Origin: Sinomonas cellulolyticus
GTDB taxonomy: Bacteria > Actinomycetota > Actinomycetes > Actinomycetales > Micrococcaceae
NCBI RefSeq assembly: GCF_014656475.1
Contig: NZ_BNCM01000008.1
Coordinates: 113,477-177,476 of the forward strand
Direction: 5' to 3'
DNA: 64,000 nucleotides
The notes under the pieces are model-generated. The model was given only the letters and a program-made list of their open reading frames with translations. It was not told the DNA's origin and did no database searches. Each line of letters opens with the position of its first letter. Positions within the stretch are counted from its first letter, which is position 1. The position numbers were made by a program, and so were the translations under genes. Below, one piece after another: positions 24,975 through 33,193 of this stretch.

Positions 24975-26288
24975 TCAGTGCACGAGCGCGGGCTCGGGTG
25001 CGGCTGCGTGCTCCTCGGCCGGGACGGGGACGTGCCCCGTACGGAGCTCGGTGCGGAGCTTCTCGGTATCCAGCGCCTTCTCCCACTTGGCGACGGCGAT
25101 GCAGGAGACGATGTTGCAGACCGTGCTGGTCAGGGCGCGGGCCTCGCTCATGAACCGGTCGATCCCCACGATGAGGGCCACGCCGGCCACCGGGAGGGTG
25201 GGCATGACGGTCAGGGTCGCGACGAGTGCCACGAATCCGCTGCCGGTCACCCCGGCCGCGCCCTTGGACGTCAGCAGCATCATGCCGAGCATGAGCAGGA
25301 TCTGGTCCCAGCTGAGGTGGATGTCGCAGGCCTGGGCGATGAACATCGAAGCGAGCGTGAGGTATACGGCCGTGCCGGTGAGGTTGAAGGAGTAGCCGGT
25401 CGGAACCACAAGGCCCACGACGCCGCGTTCGCACCCGATGCGCTCGAGCTTGGACAGCAGGCGGGGCAGCACCGGCTCGCTCGAGGAGGTGGCCAGGACG
25501 ATGAAGAACTCGTCCTTGAAGTAGCGCAGGAGCTGCCACAGGCTGAAGCCGGTGACCTTGGCGAGGATGCCGAGGCCGATGACCACGAAGGCGATGCAGG
25601 CCGCGTAGAAGGCCAGGATGAGCATTCCGAGGTTGCCGATCGAGTGCGCGCCGTACTTGCCGACCGTGAAGGCCATGGCGCCGAAGGCGCCGATCGGGGC
25701 GACCTTCATGATGTAGCCGAAGACGACGAACAGGAGCTTGTTGAAGCTGTTGACCACCTCGAGGGCGAGCTTGCCCGGCGCACCGAGCTTGGTGAAGGCG
25801 AAGCCGCACAGGAGGGCGAGCAGGAGAACGGGCAGGACCTCGCCGTTGGCGAAGGCGCCCACAAAGGTGGAGGGGATGATGTTCAGCAGGAAGTCGGCCG
25901 GGTTGCTGCTGGGCAGCTGGCTTGTGTACTTCGAGGCCACGGACGCGTTGAGGTGCGCGGGGTCGATGTGCATCCCGGCCCCTGGCTGGAAGAGCAGGAC
26001 CGCGCCCAGGCCGAGGGCAAGCGCCAGGGCCGTGAGGGTGTAGAAGAGCCCGAGCGAGCGCAGCAGGGTGGGCCCGACCTTCTTGGTGTCCGTCAGGGAG
26101 GTGATACCGCTGACGATCGTGCAGAACACGATCGGGGCGATGAGGAACTTCACCAGCTTCACGAAACCGTCGCCAAGCGGCTGGAGGGAGGAACCGAGGT
26201 CGGGCCACAGCGCTCCGACGAGGACGCCGAGCGCGACGCCGATGAGGACCTGGACATACAGGTGCCCGAGGATGGCCTTGATCTTCAT
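24975..26288 (-). CDS. dctA: C4-dicarboxylate transporter DctA (DAACS family)
   Basis: A 437-residue sodium or proton:dicarboxylate symporter. It opens HLYVQVLIGVALGVLVGALWP and has the family motifs SSSEPVLPRLL (the serine-rich re-entrant loop HP1 region), LVVPTGYSFNLTGTAVYL and LLTSKGAAGVTGSGF. The start at 26288 follows GGAAAG. It should import succinate, fumarate or malate. Its upstream neighbour on the same strand is a PrpF-family isomerase 58 bp away, and both face away from a LysR regulator, suggesting uptake and use of a di- or tricarboxylate. Confidence 0.94.
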   Translation of the reverse strand: MKIKAILGHLYVQVLIGVALGVLVGALWPDLGSSLQPLGDGFVKLVKFLIAPIVFCTIVSGITSLTDTKKVGPTLLRSLGLFYTLTALALALGLGAVLLFQPGAGMHIDPAHLNASVASKYTSQLPSSNPADFLLNIIPSTFVGAFANGEVLPVLLLALLCGFAFTKLGAPGKLALEVVNSFNKLLFVVFGYIMKVAPIGAFGAMAFTVGKYGAHSIGNLGMLILAFYAACIAFVVIGLGILAKVTGFSLWQLLRYFKDEFFIVLATSSSEPVLPRLLSKLERIGCERGVVGLVVPTGYSFNLTGTAVYLTLASMFIAQACDIHLSWDQILLMLGMMLLTSKGAAGVTGSGFVALVATLTVMPTLPVAGVALIVGIDRFMSEARALTSTVCNIVSCIAVAKWEKALDTEKLRTELRTGHVPVPAEEHAAAPEPALVH

Positions 26289-26346
26289 TGAACAACTTTC
26301 CTGGGAGAGCGGCCTGTCCATCATGACAGGACCGAGGGGTATGGGA

Positions 26347-27486
26347 CTAAGCCGCCTGGGTGGCGGAGGGGGCGACGTCGATGTCGGCGACGGCGAGGTG
26401 GCGGGCGGCGCGGTGAAGGGCGACTTCCTCGATCTCGCCGACACCGCCCATGACGATCTCGGTGGTGACGACACCCGCCGGGGTGCCGACGCGCAGGAGC
26501 CGCGTCCTTCCCGACGAGGCCTGCGCGGCCGAGATGGCCTTGGCCACCACGGATCCGGGCTGCGCGGCGGCGACGGAGACTGCGACGGCGGAGGTCAGGC
26601 CGATTGCCGGATGCGGGGCGAGCATCGAGAGCATCCGCACGCGCACATCATGGCTCTCGGCCGAGATGCGCGTACCGTCGGCAGCCGTGTAGTCGGCGGC
26701 GGACGCGACGACGCCGACCTTCGGCACCGCGTGCTGCGGCGGATCCTCGGGGCGCCTCAGGCCCATCACCAGGCCGGCCGCCCCGCGGATGGCGATGAGC
26801 CGGCCGAGGTGCTCGTCGAGGTCCCCGGTCATCGAGGACAGGTCGACGCCCAGTTCCTCGGCACTGACGAAGGCCGCGGGCGCCCCCGCGTCGACGAGGG
26901 TCGCCGTGACCGGGACACCTTCGGCGACGAGCTCGGTGGCGGCGGTCCCGGCCGGCAGGACGCTGCCGGTCGTCTTCCCCCACGGGGCGTGGAAGGACAG
27001 GCTCACAGGCACGCCGAGGGCTCGGCTTCCCGGGACCGCGGCGCGTCCCGACGTCGGCACGCGGCCGCCCGGGGTCGGAACGGTGCCGCTGAGCACGGCG
27101 CCCGTGTTGACGTTGCGCATGCTGACGCGCGTGGTGCCGTCCTGGGCGGGAACCAGGCCGGCTTGGACCGCGTAGAGCGCGATCGCAGTGGCGCAGTTGC
27201 CGCAGTTGGAGCCCAGCTCCACGCTCGAGTCCCCGATGCCGACCTGGGCGAACAGGTACTCGAGGTCCGCCGGGCCGCCGGGGGTGGGCCGGACGATTGC
27301 TGCCTTCGAGGTCGTGGACGTGCCCCCGCCGACTCCGTCGAGCTGGCGCGCATCGGCTGCCCCGAAGGCGTCCGCCAGCAGGCCTCGGATCTCGTCGCGG
27401 CTCGTCGCGTGGCTCGCGACGTCGTCGGCGTCGAAGAGCCAGCACTTGCTCGTGCCGCCTCTGTACCAGTGCCCGCGAAGCTGCAT
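26347..27486 (-). CDS. PrpF-family protein (aconitate / oxalomesaconate isomerase)
   Basis: A 379-residue diaminopimelate-epimerase-fold protein. MQLRGHWYRGGTSKCWLFDADD is the PrpF N-terminus (RGGTSK), followed by DGVGGGTSTTSKAAIV and SNCGNCATAIALYAVQAGL, with a Cys as in PrpF and 4-oxalomesaconate tautomerase (GalD). These enzymes move double bonds in unsaturated tricarboxylates such as methylaconitate or oxalomesaconate. It lacks prpC/prpD neighbours here. With dctA and LysR next to it, a role in a tricarboxylate or gallate-type side pathway is more likely than the methylcitrate cycle. The start at 27486 follows GAAGGAGAGG. Confidence 0.87.
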   Translation of the reverse strand: MQLRGHWYRGGTSKCWLFDADDVASHATSRDEIRGLLADAFGAADARQLDGVGGGTSTTSKAAIVRPTPGGPADLEYLFAQVGIGDSSVELGSNCGNCATAIALYAVQAGLVPAQDGTTRVSMRNVNTGAVLSGTVPTPGGRVPTSGRAAVPGSRALGVPVSLSFHAPWGKTTGSVLPAGTAATELVAEGVPVTATLVDAGAPAAFVSAEELGVDLSSMTGDLDEHLGRLIAIRGAAGLVMGLRRPEDPPQHAVPKVGVVASAADYTAADGTRISAESHDVRVRMLSMLAPHPAIGLTSAVAVSVAAAQPGSVVAKAISAAQASSGRTRLLRVGTPAGVVTTEIVMGGVGEIEEVALHRAARHLAVADIDVAPSATQAA

Positions 27487-27508
27487 GGCCTCTCCTTCAG
27501 ATCGTGGA

Positions 27509-27527
27509 GTGCTGTAGACCACAGCAC
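27509..27527. promoter_or_regulatory. 7-bp-arm dyad in the prpF/lysR divergent region
   Basis: GTGCTGT-AGACC-ACAGCAC lies 22 bp upstream of the prpF start. A second dyad, CTCGAAAATCTTGAG at 27569-27583, resembles a LysR T-N11-A box nearer the regulator start. Confidence 0.5.
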
Positions 27528-27612
27528 CTGCTCCTTCTACGATCCGCGCGCCGCGGCTTCAGCACAATCTCGAAAATCTTGAGGAGTATCTAGTTCTGCT
27601 AAAGTCTCAGCC

Positions 27613-28524
27613 ATGGCCACTCTCGACCTGCATCGTCTGCATGTGCTCCGCGAGGTGGCGCGCGCCGGTTCCCTCACCTCGGCGGCAGCCGTCCTCTCGT
27701 TCACAACGTCCGCCGTTTCCCAGCAGATCTCGAAGCTCGAGCAAGAGGTGGGAGTCGCCTTGGTCGAGAGGCATCCGAGGGGCGTGGCCCTCACCGATGC
27801 TGGTGCGGCGCTCTTGGGCTATGCCGACGAGATCGACCGGACCATCGGCGCGGCCCTGGCCGAGATGGGCGAGTTCGCGGGGCTCCGGCGCGGACAGCTG
27901 CGGATGGGCACCTTCCCAACTGTCGGGGCCTCCCTCATGCCCGACGTGGTGCGCGCCTTCCGGGCGCAGCACCCGGAGATCGCCGTGACGGTTGTCAGCG
28001 GGCGGCGGGACGCCCTCCTCGACCACCTGCGCCGACGCGACATCGAGTTGTCCCTCCTGTGGGACTACCCGTGGGAAGAGGTGCGGGACAAGGAGCTGAC
28101 CCTCATTCCGCTCATGAAGGATCCGACCACCCTGCTCGTGCCCCGGGACCACCCCGTTGCGAGGCGGCGGTCCGTCCGGGTCGACACGCTCGAGGGCGAG
28201 GAGTGGATTGTCCGCGACGAGCACCCCGTCGCCGATGTCCTCCGCAGGATCTGCCGGGAGGCGGGCTTTGACCCCCGCATCGCCTTCGAAGCGAACGACT
28301 ACCAGGAGACGCAGGGCATGGTGGCAGCGGGCATCGGCATCGCGCTGGCCCCCCGGCTCGCCCTCAGCGCCCTCCGGCCGGATGTCGCTGCCGTTCCTGT
28401 GGCTGCCGCTCCCGCGCGCCGGATCCTGCTCGCGCATCTGGCCGGCCGCCGGCTGAGTCCCGCAGCCGCCCAGTCGGTGTCTGTGTTCCGCTCCATTGCC
28501 CGGGAGGCGGCTTCAGTCCGCTGA
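27613..28524 (+). CDS. LysR-family transcriptional regulator
   Basis: A 303-residue regulator. The winged helix at residues 1-60 reads DLHRLHVLREVARAGSLTSAA with SAVSQQISKLEQEVG as recognition helix. The effector domain follows from about residue 92 (LRMGTFPTVGASLMP) to VAAGIGIALAPRLAL. It is divergent from prpF-dctA with two dyads in the 126-bp gap, so it probably controls those genes and itself. Confidence 0.92.
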   Translation: MATLDLHRLHVLREVARAGSLTSAAAVLSFTTSAVSQQISKLEQEVGVALVERHPRGVALTDAGAALLGYADEIDRTIGAALAEMGEFAGLRRGQLRMGTFPTVGASLMPDVVRAFRAQHPEIAVTVVSGRRDALLDHLRRRDIELSLLWDYPWEEVRDKELTLIPLMKDPTTLLVPRDHPVARRRSVRVDTLEGEEWIVRDEHPVADVLRRICREAGFDPRIAFEANDYQETQGMVAAGIGIALAPRLALSALRPDVAAVPVAAAPARRILLAHLAGRRLSPAAAQSVSVFRSIAREAASVR

Positions 28525-28567
28525 GGCCGCGTCGCACCCAGCAGGCCGCTCAGCCCTGTCAGCCCGA

Positions 28568-29512
28568 TCAGCCTTCTCCGCCTGCGTTCCGCACGAACTC
28601 CCCCGCCGGGACTTCGTGTGCCGTGCGGATGCGTTGGAACAGCGCGATGCACTCGGGCCCCGGCCAGTCCGGGGGGAGCAGGCTCTCGGGCAGGCCTGGG
28701 TCCAGATACGGGATCATGCGCCACGCGTCGATGCAGTGCACGTAGGCGGCAAAACTCTCCGCCGGGCCCGCACTCACGGCCGGGACGTCGGCTTGGCCGG
28801 CAATGAACTGACGATGCAGCTCCGCGATCGCATCGAGGTCCCACCAGCGGCTGACCTGCTCGGTTGCGGAGGGCCCCTCCGGCAGTCCGCGCGCGGTGAA
28901 CAGCACCACGTGCTCCGCGAGGCCGAGGTCCTCAACCGCCCCTGCGACCTCGTCCCGCAAGTACTCCGGGCAGATCCACACCCCCGCCTCGACGGAGCCG
29001 CAGCCGATCCAGCGCAGCTGCTTGCGCAGCTGATGCCGACGGTCGCGCATCGATTCGGGGATGGAGAACACGATGAGGCACCACTCGGCGTCGGGCGTCA
29101 TGCTGCGGGGTTCGTGGATGCGCCGGTCGCCGCGCGCGAGCATCGCCTCCGCGCCACGCGCGAGCGCGTAGCCGGGGACGCCCTCGCGCGCCACGGCCTC
29201 GAGGAGACCTCGCTGCTTGACGCGGCTCAGCGCGGTGCGGGCCTGCGGGACGGGCACGCCCAGGGCACCAAGGAGAGCCAGAAGGACCTCCGTGGCCATC
29301 CAGCCGCCGGCCTCGCGGAGGTAGAGGCCGACCACGGTCCGCAGCAGTGAGACGGCGCTGCCGGGACGGGAGACCATGTCGTCGGCCACCCGCGGCAAGT
29401 CCTGGACGACCTTCGCCGGCGGATGGACGAAGTCCACAGGGCCCGTCTTCATGGACGACTCCGCTCGGCGCGCTTCCGTGGCGGCCTCGTCGGCGGTGCC
29501 CGCTCTGCTCAC
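28568..29512 (-). CDS. PaaX-family transcriptional regulator
   Basis: A 314-residue protein with PaaX layout: an N-terminal winged helix (SAVSLLRTVVGLYLREAGGW to ALSRVKQRGLLEAV) and the central ferredoxin-like domain with WCLIVFSIPESMRDRRHQLRK and GCGSVEAGVWICPE, then the alpha-helical C-terminal domain. PaaX represses phenylacetate genes; here it is the third gene after kynA and kynU, and its GTG start overlaps the kynU stop as GTGA. It is therefore a likely regulator of tryptophan/kynurenine degradation rather than of phenylacetate, by inference. Confidence 0.85.
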   Translation of the reverse strand: MSRAGTADEAATEARRAESSMKTGPVDFVHPPAKVVQDLPRVADDMVSRPGSAVSLLRTVVGLYLREAGGWMATEVLLALLGALGVPVPQARTALSRVKQRGLLEAVAREGVPGYALARGAEAMLARGDRRIHEPRSMTPDAEWCLIVFSIPESMRDRRHQLRKQLRWIGCGSVEAGVWICPEYLRDEVAGAVEDLGLAEHVVLFTARGLPEGPSATEQVSRWWDLDAIAELHRQFIAGQADVPAVSAGPAESFAAYVHCIDAWRMIPYLDPGLPESLLPPDWPGPECIALFQRIRTAHEVPAGEFVRNAGGEG

Positions 29513-30816
29513 GAGAGCTCGGCCAGGGCGTCCCGGATCGCCGCGATCCCGGCCTCGACCTCCTCGAACGAGGTGCTCAGCGGCGACAGCCCGATCCGCA
29601 GTCCGTGCGGCGGCCGGAAGTCAGGGATCACGCCGCGTTCCCACAGGAGGGCCGTGACTTCCCGGAATCGCGGATGGTTGATGGTGACATGCGAGCCGCG
29701 GACACCGGGATCGCGCGGGCTGGCGAACTCGACGCCGAGGGGCGCGAGGTCCCGGTCCACGAGGGCGGCGGCGAATTCCGTCAGCCGCACGGACTTGTCA
29801 CGGATCGCCTCGATGCCGCCAGCCTCGGCAATGAGCTCGACCATGCCGGAGAGCGGCTGCATCGCGAGGATCGGCGGAGTTCCCGTGAGGAACCGGCGCA
29901 TGCCTGCGGCCGGCTCGTAGGACTCCGTCATCCCGAACGGGTCCGCGGCACCCATCCAACCCCAGATCGGCTGGCGGAGAGCGTCTTGGAGGTCCCGCCG
30001 CACGTACCCGAACGCGGGCGAGCCGGGGCCGCCGTTGAGGTACTTGTACGTGCACCCGACCGCGAGGTCCACGCCCCACGCGTCGAGCGCGAGCGGCACG
30101 GACCCGGCCGAGTGGCACAGGTCCCACACCACGAGCGCGCCGGCGCGGTGGACGGCCTCCGTGATCGCCGCGGCATCGGCGATATACCCGGAGCGGTAGG
30201 CGATGTGGCTCAGGAGCACGACCGCGGTCCTTTCTCCGAGTGCCGGCTCAACGTCCGCGCGCGTCACCCCGGTGGAAGGATCCGGCGTAATCCATCGGAT
30301 CGTCGCGCCCCGTTCCGCCGCGATGCCCTCCACGATGAAGCGGTCCGTGGGGAAGTTCTCGGAATCGACGACGATCTCGTCGCGGCCCGACCCGGCCTGG
30401 ACGTCGAGCGCCGCACGGACGAGCTTGTAGATCATGACCGAGGTCGAATCGGCCACGACGGTCTGGCCAGCCGCGGCACCGAGGACCACCTCCCCGAGGC
30501 GGTCTCCGAGCCGGAACGGCTCCTCCATCCACTGCTCATCCCAGGCCCGGATGAGCCGCTGGCCCCAGGGCCCGGCAGTGAACGCGGCGAGCCGGTCCCC
30601 CGTGTCGGCGAGCGGGCGGCCCAGCGAGTTGCCGTCGAGGTAGGCGACAACCGGCTCGCCCTCGGGGACGAGGAACCGCTCGCGGAACCGGGCGAGCGGA
30701 TCGGCGGCGTCGAGCGCGGCCGCATCCAAGGTGGTGAGACCAGCGGCCGAAGACGCGGCCGCGTCCGGCGCGGCGGCGCCGTCGTGCGTCGAGGAGGAAT
30801 CCACGGAATGGGCCAC
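29509..30816 (-). CDS. kynU: Kynureninase
   Basis: A 435-residue fold-type I PLP enzyme cleaving L-kynurenine to anthranilate and alanine. YLDGNSLGRPL, ADSTSVMIYKLV, LLSHIAYRSGYIAD, WDLCHSAGSVPL and the PLP lysine K258 in GCTYKYLNGGPG are all present. The Ala-rich N-terminal 35 residues precede the domain. It starts 3 bp after the kynA stop. No kynB-type formamidase is seen in the window, so N-formylkynurenine hydrolysis must be supplied elsewhere or by the nearby esterase. Confidence 0.95.
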   Translation of the reverse strand: MAHSVDSSSTHDGAAAPDAAASSAAGLTTLDAAALDAADPLARFRERFLVPEGEPVVAYLDGNSLGRPLADTGDRLAAFTAGPWGQRLIRAWDEQWMEEPFRLGDRLGEVVLGAAAGQTVVADSTSVMIYKLVRAALDVQAGSGRDEIVVDSENFPTDRFIVEGIAAERGATIRWITPDPSTGVTRADVEPALGERTAVVLLSHIAYRSGYIADAAAITEAVHRAGALVVWDLCHSAGSVPLALDAWGVDLAVGCTYKYLNGGPGSPAFGYVRRDLQDALRQPIWGWMGAADPFGMTESYEPAAGMRRFLTGTPPILAMQPLSGMVELIAEAGGIEAIRDKSVRLTEFAAALVDRDLAPLGVEFASPRDPGVRGSHVTINHPRFREVTALLWERGVIPDFRPPHGLRIGLSPLSTSFEEVEAGIAAIRDALAELS

Positions 30817-30819
30817 GGC

Positions 30820-31704
30820 TCAGGCTCCGATCTCAGTGCGGACGGCGTACAGCTCGGGGAAGAACGTCAGGTCCAGCGCGCGCTTGAGGAAGTCGACGCC
30901 GGAGGAGCCGCCGGTGCCGCGCTTGAAACCGATGGTGCGCTGCACGGTGCGCAGGTGGCGGAAGCGCCAGAACTGGAAGTTGTCCTCGACGTCCACGAGC
31001 GCCTCGCATGACTCATAGAGGCCCCACGGAGTCCCCTCCTCCTCGTAGATTCGCCGGAATACGGGCAGGAGGTCGTCGTGGAACGTCCAGGGCTCCGACA
31101 CGTCCCGCGTGAGGATGTCCTCGGGAACTCCATACCCTGCCCGGGCCACAGCGCGCAGGAACTCGTCGTACACGGTCGGCTCCTCGAGGAGGCCCTCGAG
31201 CAGGGCTTGCGCCTCGGGCTCGGACGAGAAGACCTTGAGCATGCCGCGGTGCTTGTTGCCGAGGATGAACTCCACGGCCCGGTACTGGTAGGACTGGAAG
31301 CCCGACGCGTTCCCCAGATCGCCGCGGAACTGCGCGTACTCGCGCGGTGTGAGGGTCGCGAGCACGGTCCACTGGTCCGTGAGCTGCTTCTGGATCGCCT
31401 TGACCCTCGCGAGGCACTTGAGCGCCATCCCGAGGTCATCCGCGGCGAGCCGGGCCCGGGCCTCACGCAGCTCGTGGAGCATGAGCTTGAGCCACAGCTC
31501 GGACGTCTGGTGCTGGATGATGAACAGCATCTCGTCGTGGTGCTCGGGCACGCTCACGGGATGCTGGGCGTTCAGGAGCCGGTCCAGGTCGAGGTAGCGA
31601 CCGTAGGTCATCGCTCCGTGGAAGTCAGTGCGGACGGAGTCCTCGATGGTACGGACGCCGCTGGTCGGTTGCTGCGTCGGCGCTGACGGCTGGGGCTGGG
31701 TCAT
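30820..31704 (-). CDS. kynA: Tryptophan 2,3-dioxygenase
   Basis: A 294-residue heme enzyme opening the indole ring of tryptophan to N-formylkynurenine. Family motifs: GAMTYGRYLDLDRLL, EMLFIIQHQTSELWLKLMLHE, NASGFQSYQYRAVEFILG and the heme-histidine region FWRFRHLRTVQRTIGFKRG. First gene of kynA-kynU-paaX-like. A -35/-10 pair ends six bases before the ATG, so the transcript is probably leaderless; the GAGGT just before ATG is too close to serve as a ribosome-binding site. Confidence 0.96.
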   Translation of the reverse strand: MTQPQPSAPTQQPTSGVRTIEDSVRTDFHGAMTYGRYLDLDRLLNAQHPVSVPEHHDEMLFIIQHQTSELWLKLMLHELREARARLAADDLGMALKCLARVKAIQKQLTDQWTVLATLTPREYAQFRGDLGNASGFQSYQYRAVEFILGNKHRGMLKVFSSEPEAQALLEGLLEEPTVYDEFLRAVARAGYGVPEDILTRDVSEPWTFHDDLLPVFRRIYEEEGTPWGLYESCEALVDVEDNFQFWRFRHLRTVQRTIGFKRGTGGSSGVDFLKRALDLTFFPELYAVRTEIGA

Positions 31705-31750
31705 ACCTCAACGATATCAAGATCATGACGTGCGTCAAGAGAGTGATATC
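31705..31750 (-). promoter_or_regulatory. Promoter and nested dyads of the kyn operon
   Basis: On the minus strand TTGACG (31738-31733), a 16-bp spacer and TATCGT (31716-31711) form a good sigma-70-type promoter. The -35 overlaps the dyad TGACG-N2-CGTCA, and GATATC occurs on both sides (31713 and 31745). The PaaX-like protein is a candidate binder. Confidence 0.6.
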
Positions 31751-31768
31751 TCCGAGGTTCCCTCATGC

Positions 31769-33193
31769 TCACGGCTCGGCGCGCCGGATCGGCTCGCCGC
31801 CCGCGCGGTCCGGCACTTCCTCGACGCGCACGACGCCGCTCACGCACCCCACTGCGCGCACCTCGCCTGGCGCCGTGGTCACCAGCTCCCCGGAGAGGCA
31901 CCGCACGAGCGGCTCCCGCCAGGCCGCGGCGACGGCGTCGAACCCCTCGGCGGGGACGCCCGCAACCATGGGCGCGTCGTACCACTGCGCGCGGTTCGCG
32001 AAGAGGAACGGGAGGTCGAAGCAGTGGGCCGCGCCGGCGCCGTCGGGTGCGGCCTCGACGTCGAGGCGTGAGACGTGCACGGCGACGCCTGCCGCGCGGA
32101 ACTGGGCGGCGAGCTCGCGGGCTGCGGAGGCGAACTGGTACTCGGTCATGTCCGCAATCATGCGCTCCCATGGAGTCCCACCGGCAGGCCGCTCGGCCGG
32201 CCGCGCGAAGTGGGCGGACCGGAAGCCGTCCGCGGCCGGCCCCGGAAGGCCGGCCGCGGCCGCCGGCGGGATGAAGGCACGGGCCTCATCGGCGGTGGTG
32301 GCCAGGATGACCTGCTCGACGCCGACGAGCCGGGCGACCGCTGTGGGCCAGTCCTGGACGTCAGCGCGGAGCCGTCCGCCCGCGAGGGGCTGGGCGCCGA
32401 GACCTCGGCCTGCCCACGCCCGGTTGACCTCGGCTGTAGCGGCGAGGAGCGCGGCCGTGTCGCCGGCGGCCGCGCCACCGAGGGCCTCGGCGAAGACGCG
32501 GCGGCGCGCGGCAGAGCCCTCGGGCCCCGGCGGCGGCTGGTACGGGAGGCTGTACAGGGCGAGGCGCCGGATGCGGCCGGCGAGCGCGGGGTCCTGCGCT
32601 GCGGCGAACGCGAGCCAGGCCCCGGCCGACTGGCCCGCGAGCGTGACGTCCGCCGGGTTGCCGCCGAATCGGGCCGCGTGCCCGAGGGCCCACTCGACCG
32701 CAGCGATCGCATCGGCGATGGCCGCCACCGTCCCGTCGGCGCCGGGCGTGAAGCAGGCCGCCGCGCCGAGACGGTACGCGGGCACCACGAAGACGGCGCC
32801 GGTGGCCCGGGCGAGATCGGACGCGTCGTACCAGCGCAGCGACGCGCCGCCCGAGACGTAGCCGCCGCCGGGCAGGAACACGACGACGGGGGCGCCGGGG
32901 CCGGCGTCGGCGGGGGCATACACGCTCACCTGGAACGCGTCGTCGTCCTGTTCGACCTGCGAGGCCGCCGGGCCCAGCAGCCAGTCGAGTCCGCCCGGCA
33001 GCTGCGGGAAGATCACCTGTTCCTCGACCGTGCCCGGTGACGGAGGAGGGACAGTCACAGTCGGCGGGAGGTGGCCGCCGCCCCCGTCCGCCGCCCCGAG
33101 ACGAGCCCACCGGCAGCGGGTGACGACGATGCCGTCAGCTCCCCGGCGAGCGTCGGACGCCCGGGACGGCCGCAGGGCTCCAGCGGCGCTCAC
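31769..33193 (-). CDS. Carboxylesterase (type B / alpha-beta hydrolase), acetate-ester hydrolase candidate
   Basis: A 474-residue esterase. The oxyanion-hole motif VVVFLPGGGYVSGGAS and the nucleophile elbow LAGQSAGAWLAFAAA are clear, and FARPAERPAGG to YQFASAARELA is type B-like. The GTG start at 33193 overlaps the stop of the Baeyer-Villiger monooxygenase as GTGA, so the two are coupled. In the 4-hydroxyacetophenone pathway the monooxygenase product, 4-hydroxyphenyl acetate, is hydrolysed by an esterase to hydroquinone and acetate; that job is inferred here from coupling. It lies 64 bp upstream of kynA. Confidence 0.87.
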   Translation of the reverse strand: MSAAGALRPSRASDARRGADGIVVTRCRWARLGAADGGGGHLPPTVTVPPPSPGTVEEQVIFPQLPGGLDWLLGPAASQVEQDDDAFQVSVYAPADAGPGAPVVVFLPGGGYVSGGASLRWYDASDLARATGAVFVVPAYRLGAAACFTPGADGTVAAIADAIAAVEWALGHAARFGGNPADVTLAGQSAGAWLAFAAAQDPALAGRIRRLALYSLPYQPPPGPEGSAARRRVFAEALGGAAAGDTAALLAATAEVNRAWAGRGLGAQPLAGGRLRADVQDWPTAVARLVGVEQVILATTADEARAFIPPAAAAGLPGPAADGFRSAHFARPAERPAGGTPWERMIADMTEYQFASAARELAAQFRAAGVAVHVSRLDVEAAPDGAGAAHCFDLPFLFANRAQWYDAPMVAGVPAEGFDAVAAAWREPLVRCLSGELVTTAPGEVRAVGCVSGVVRVEEVPDRAGGEPIRRAEP

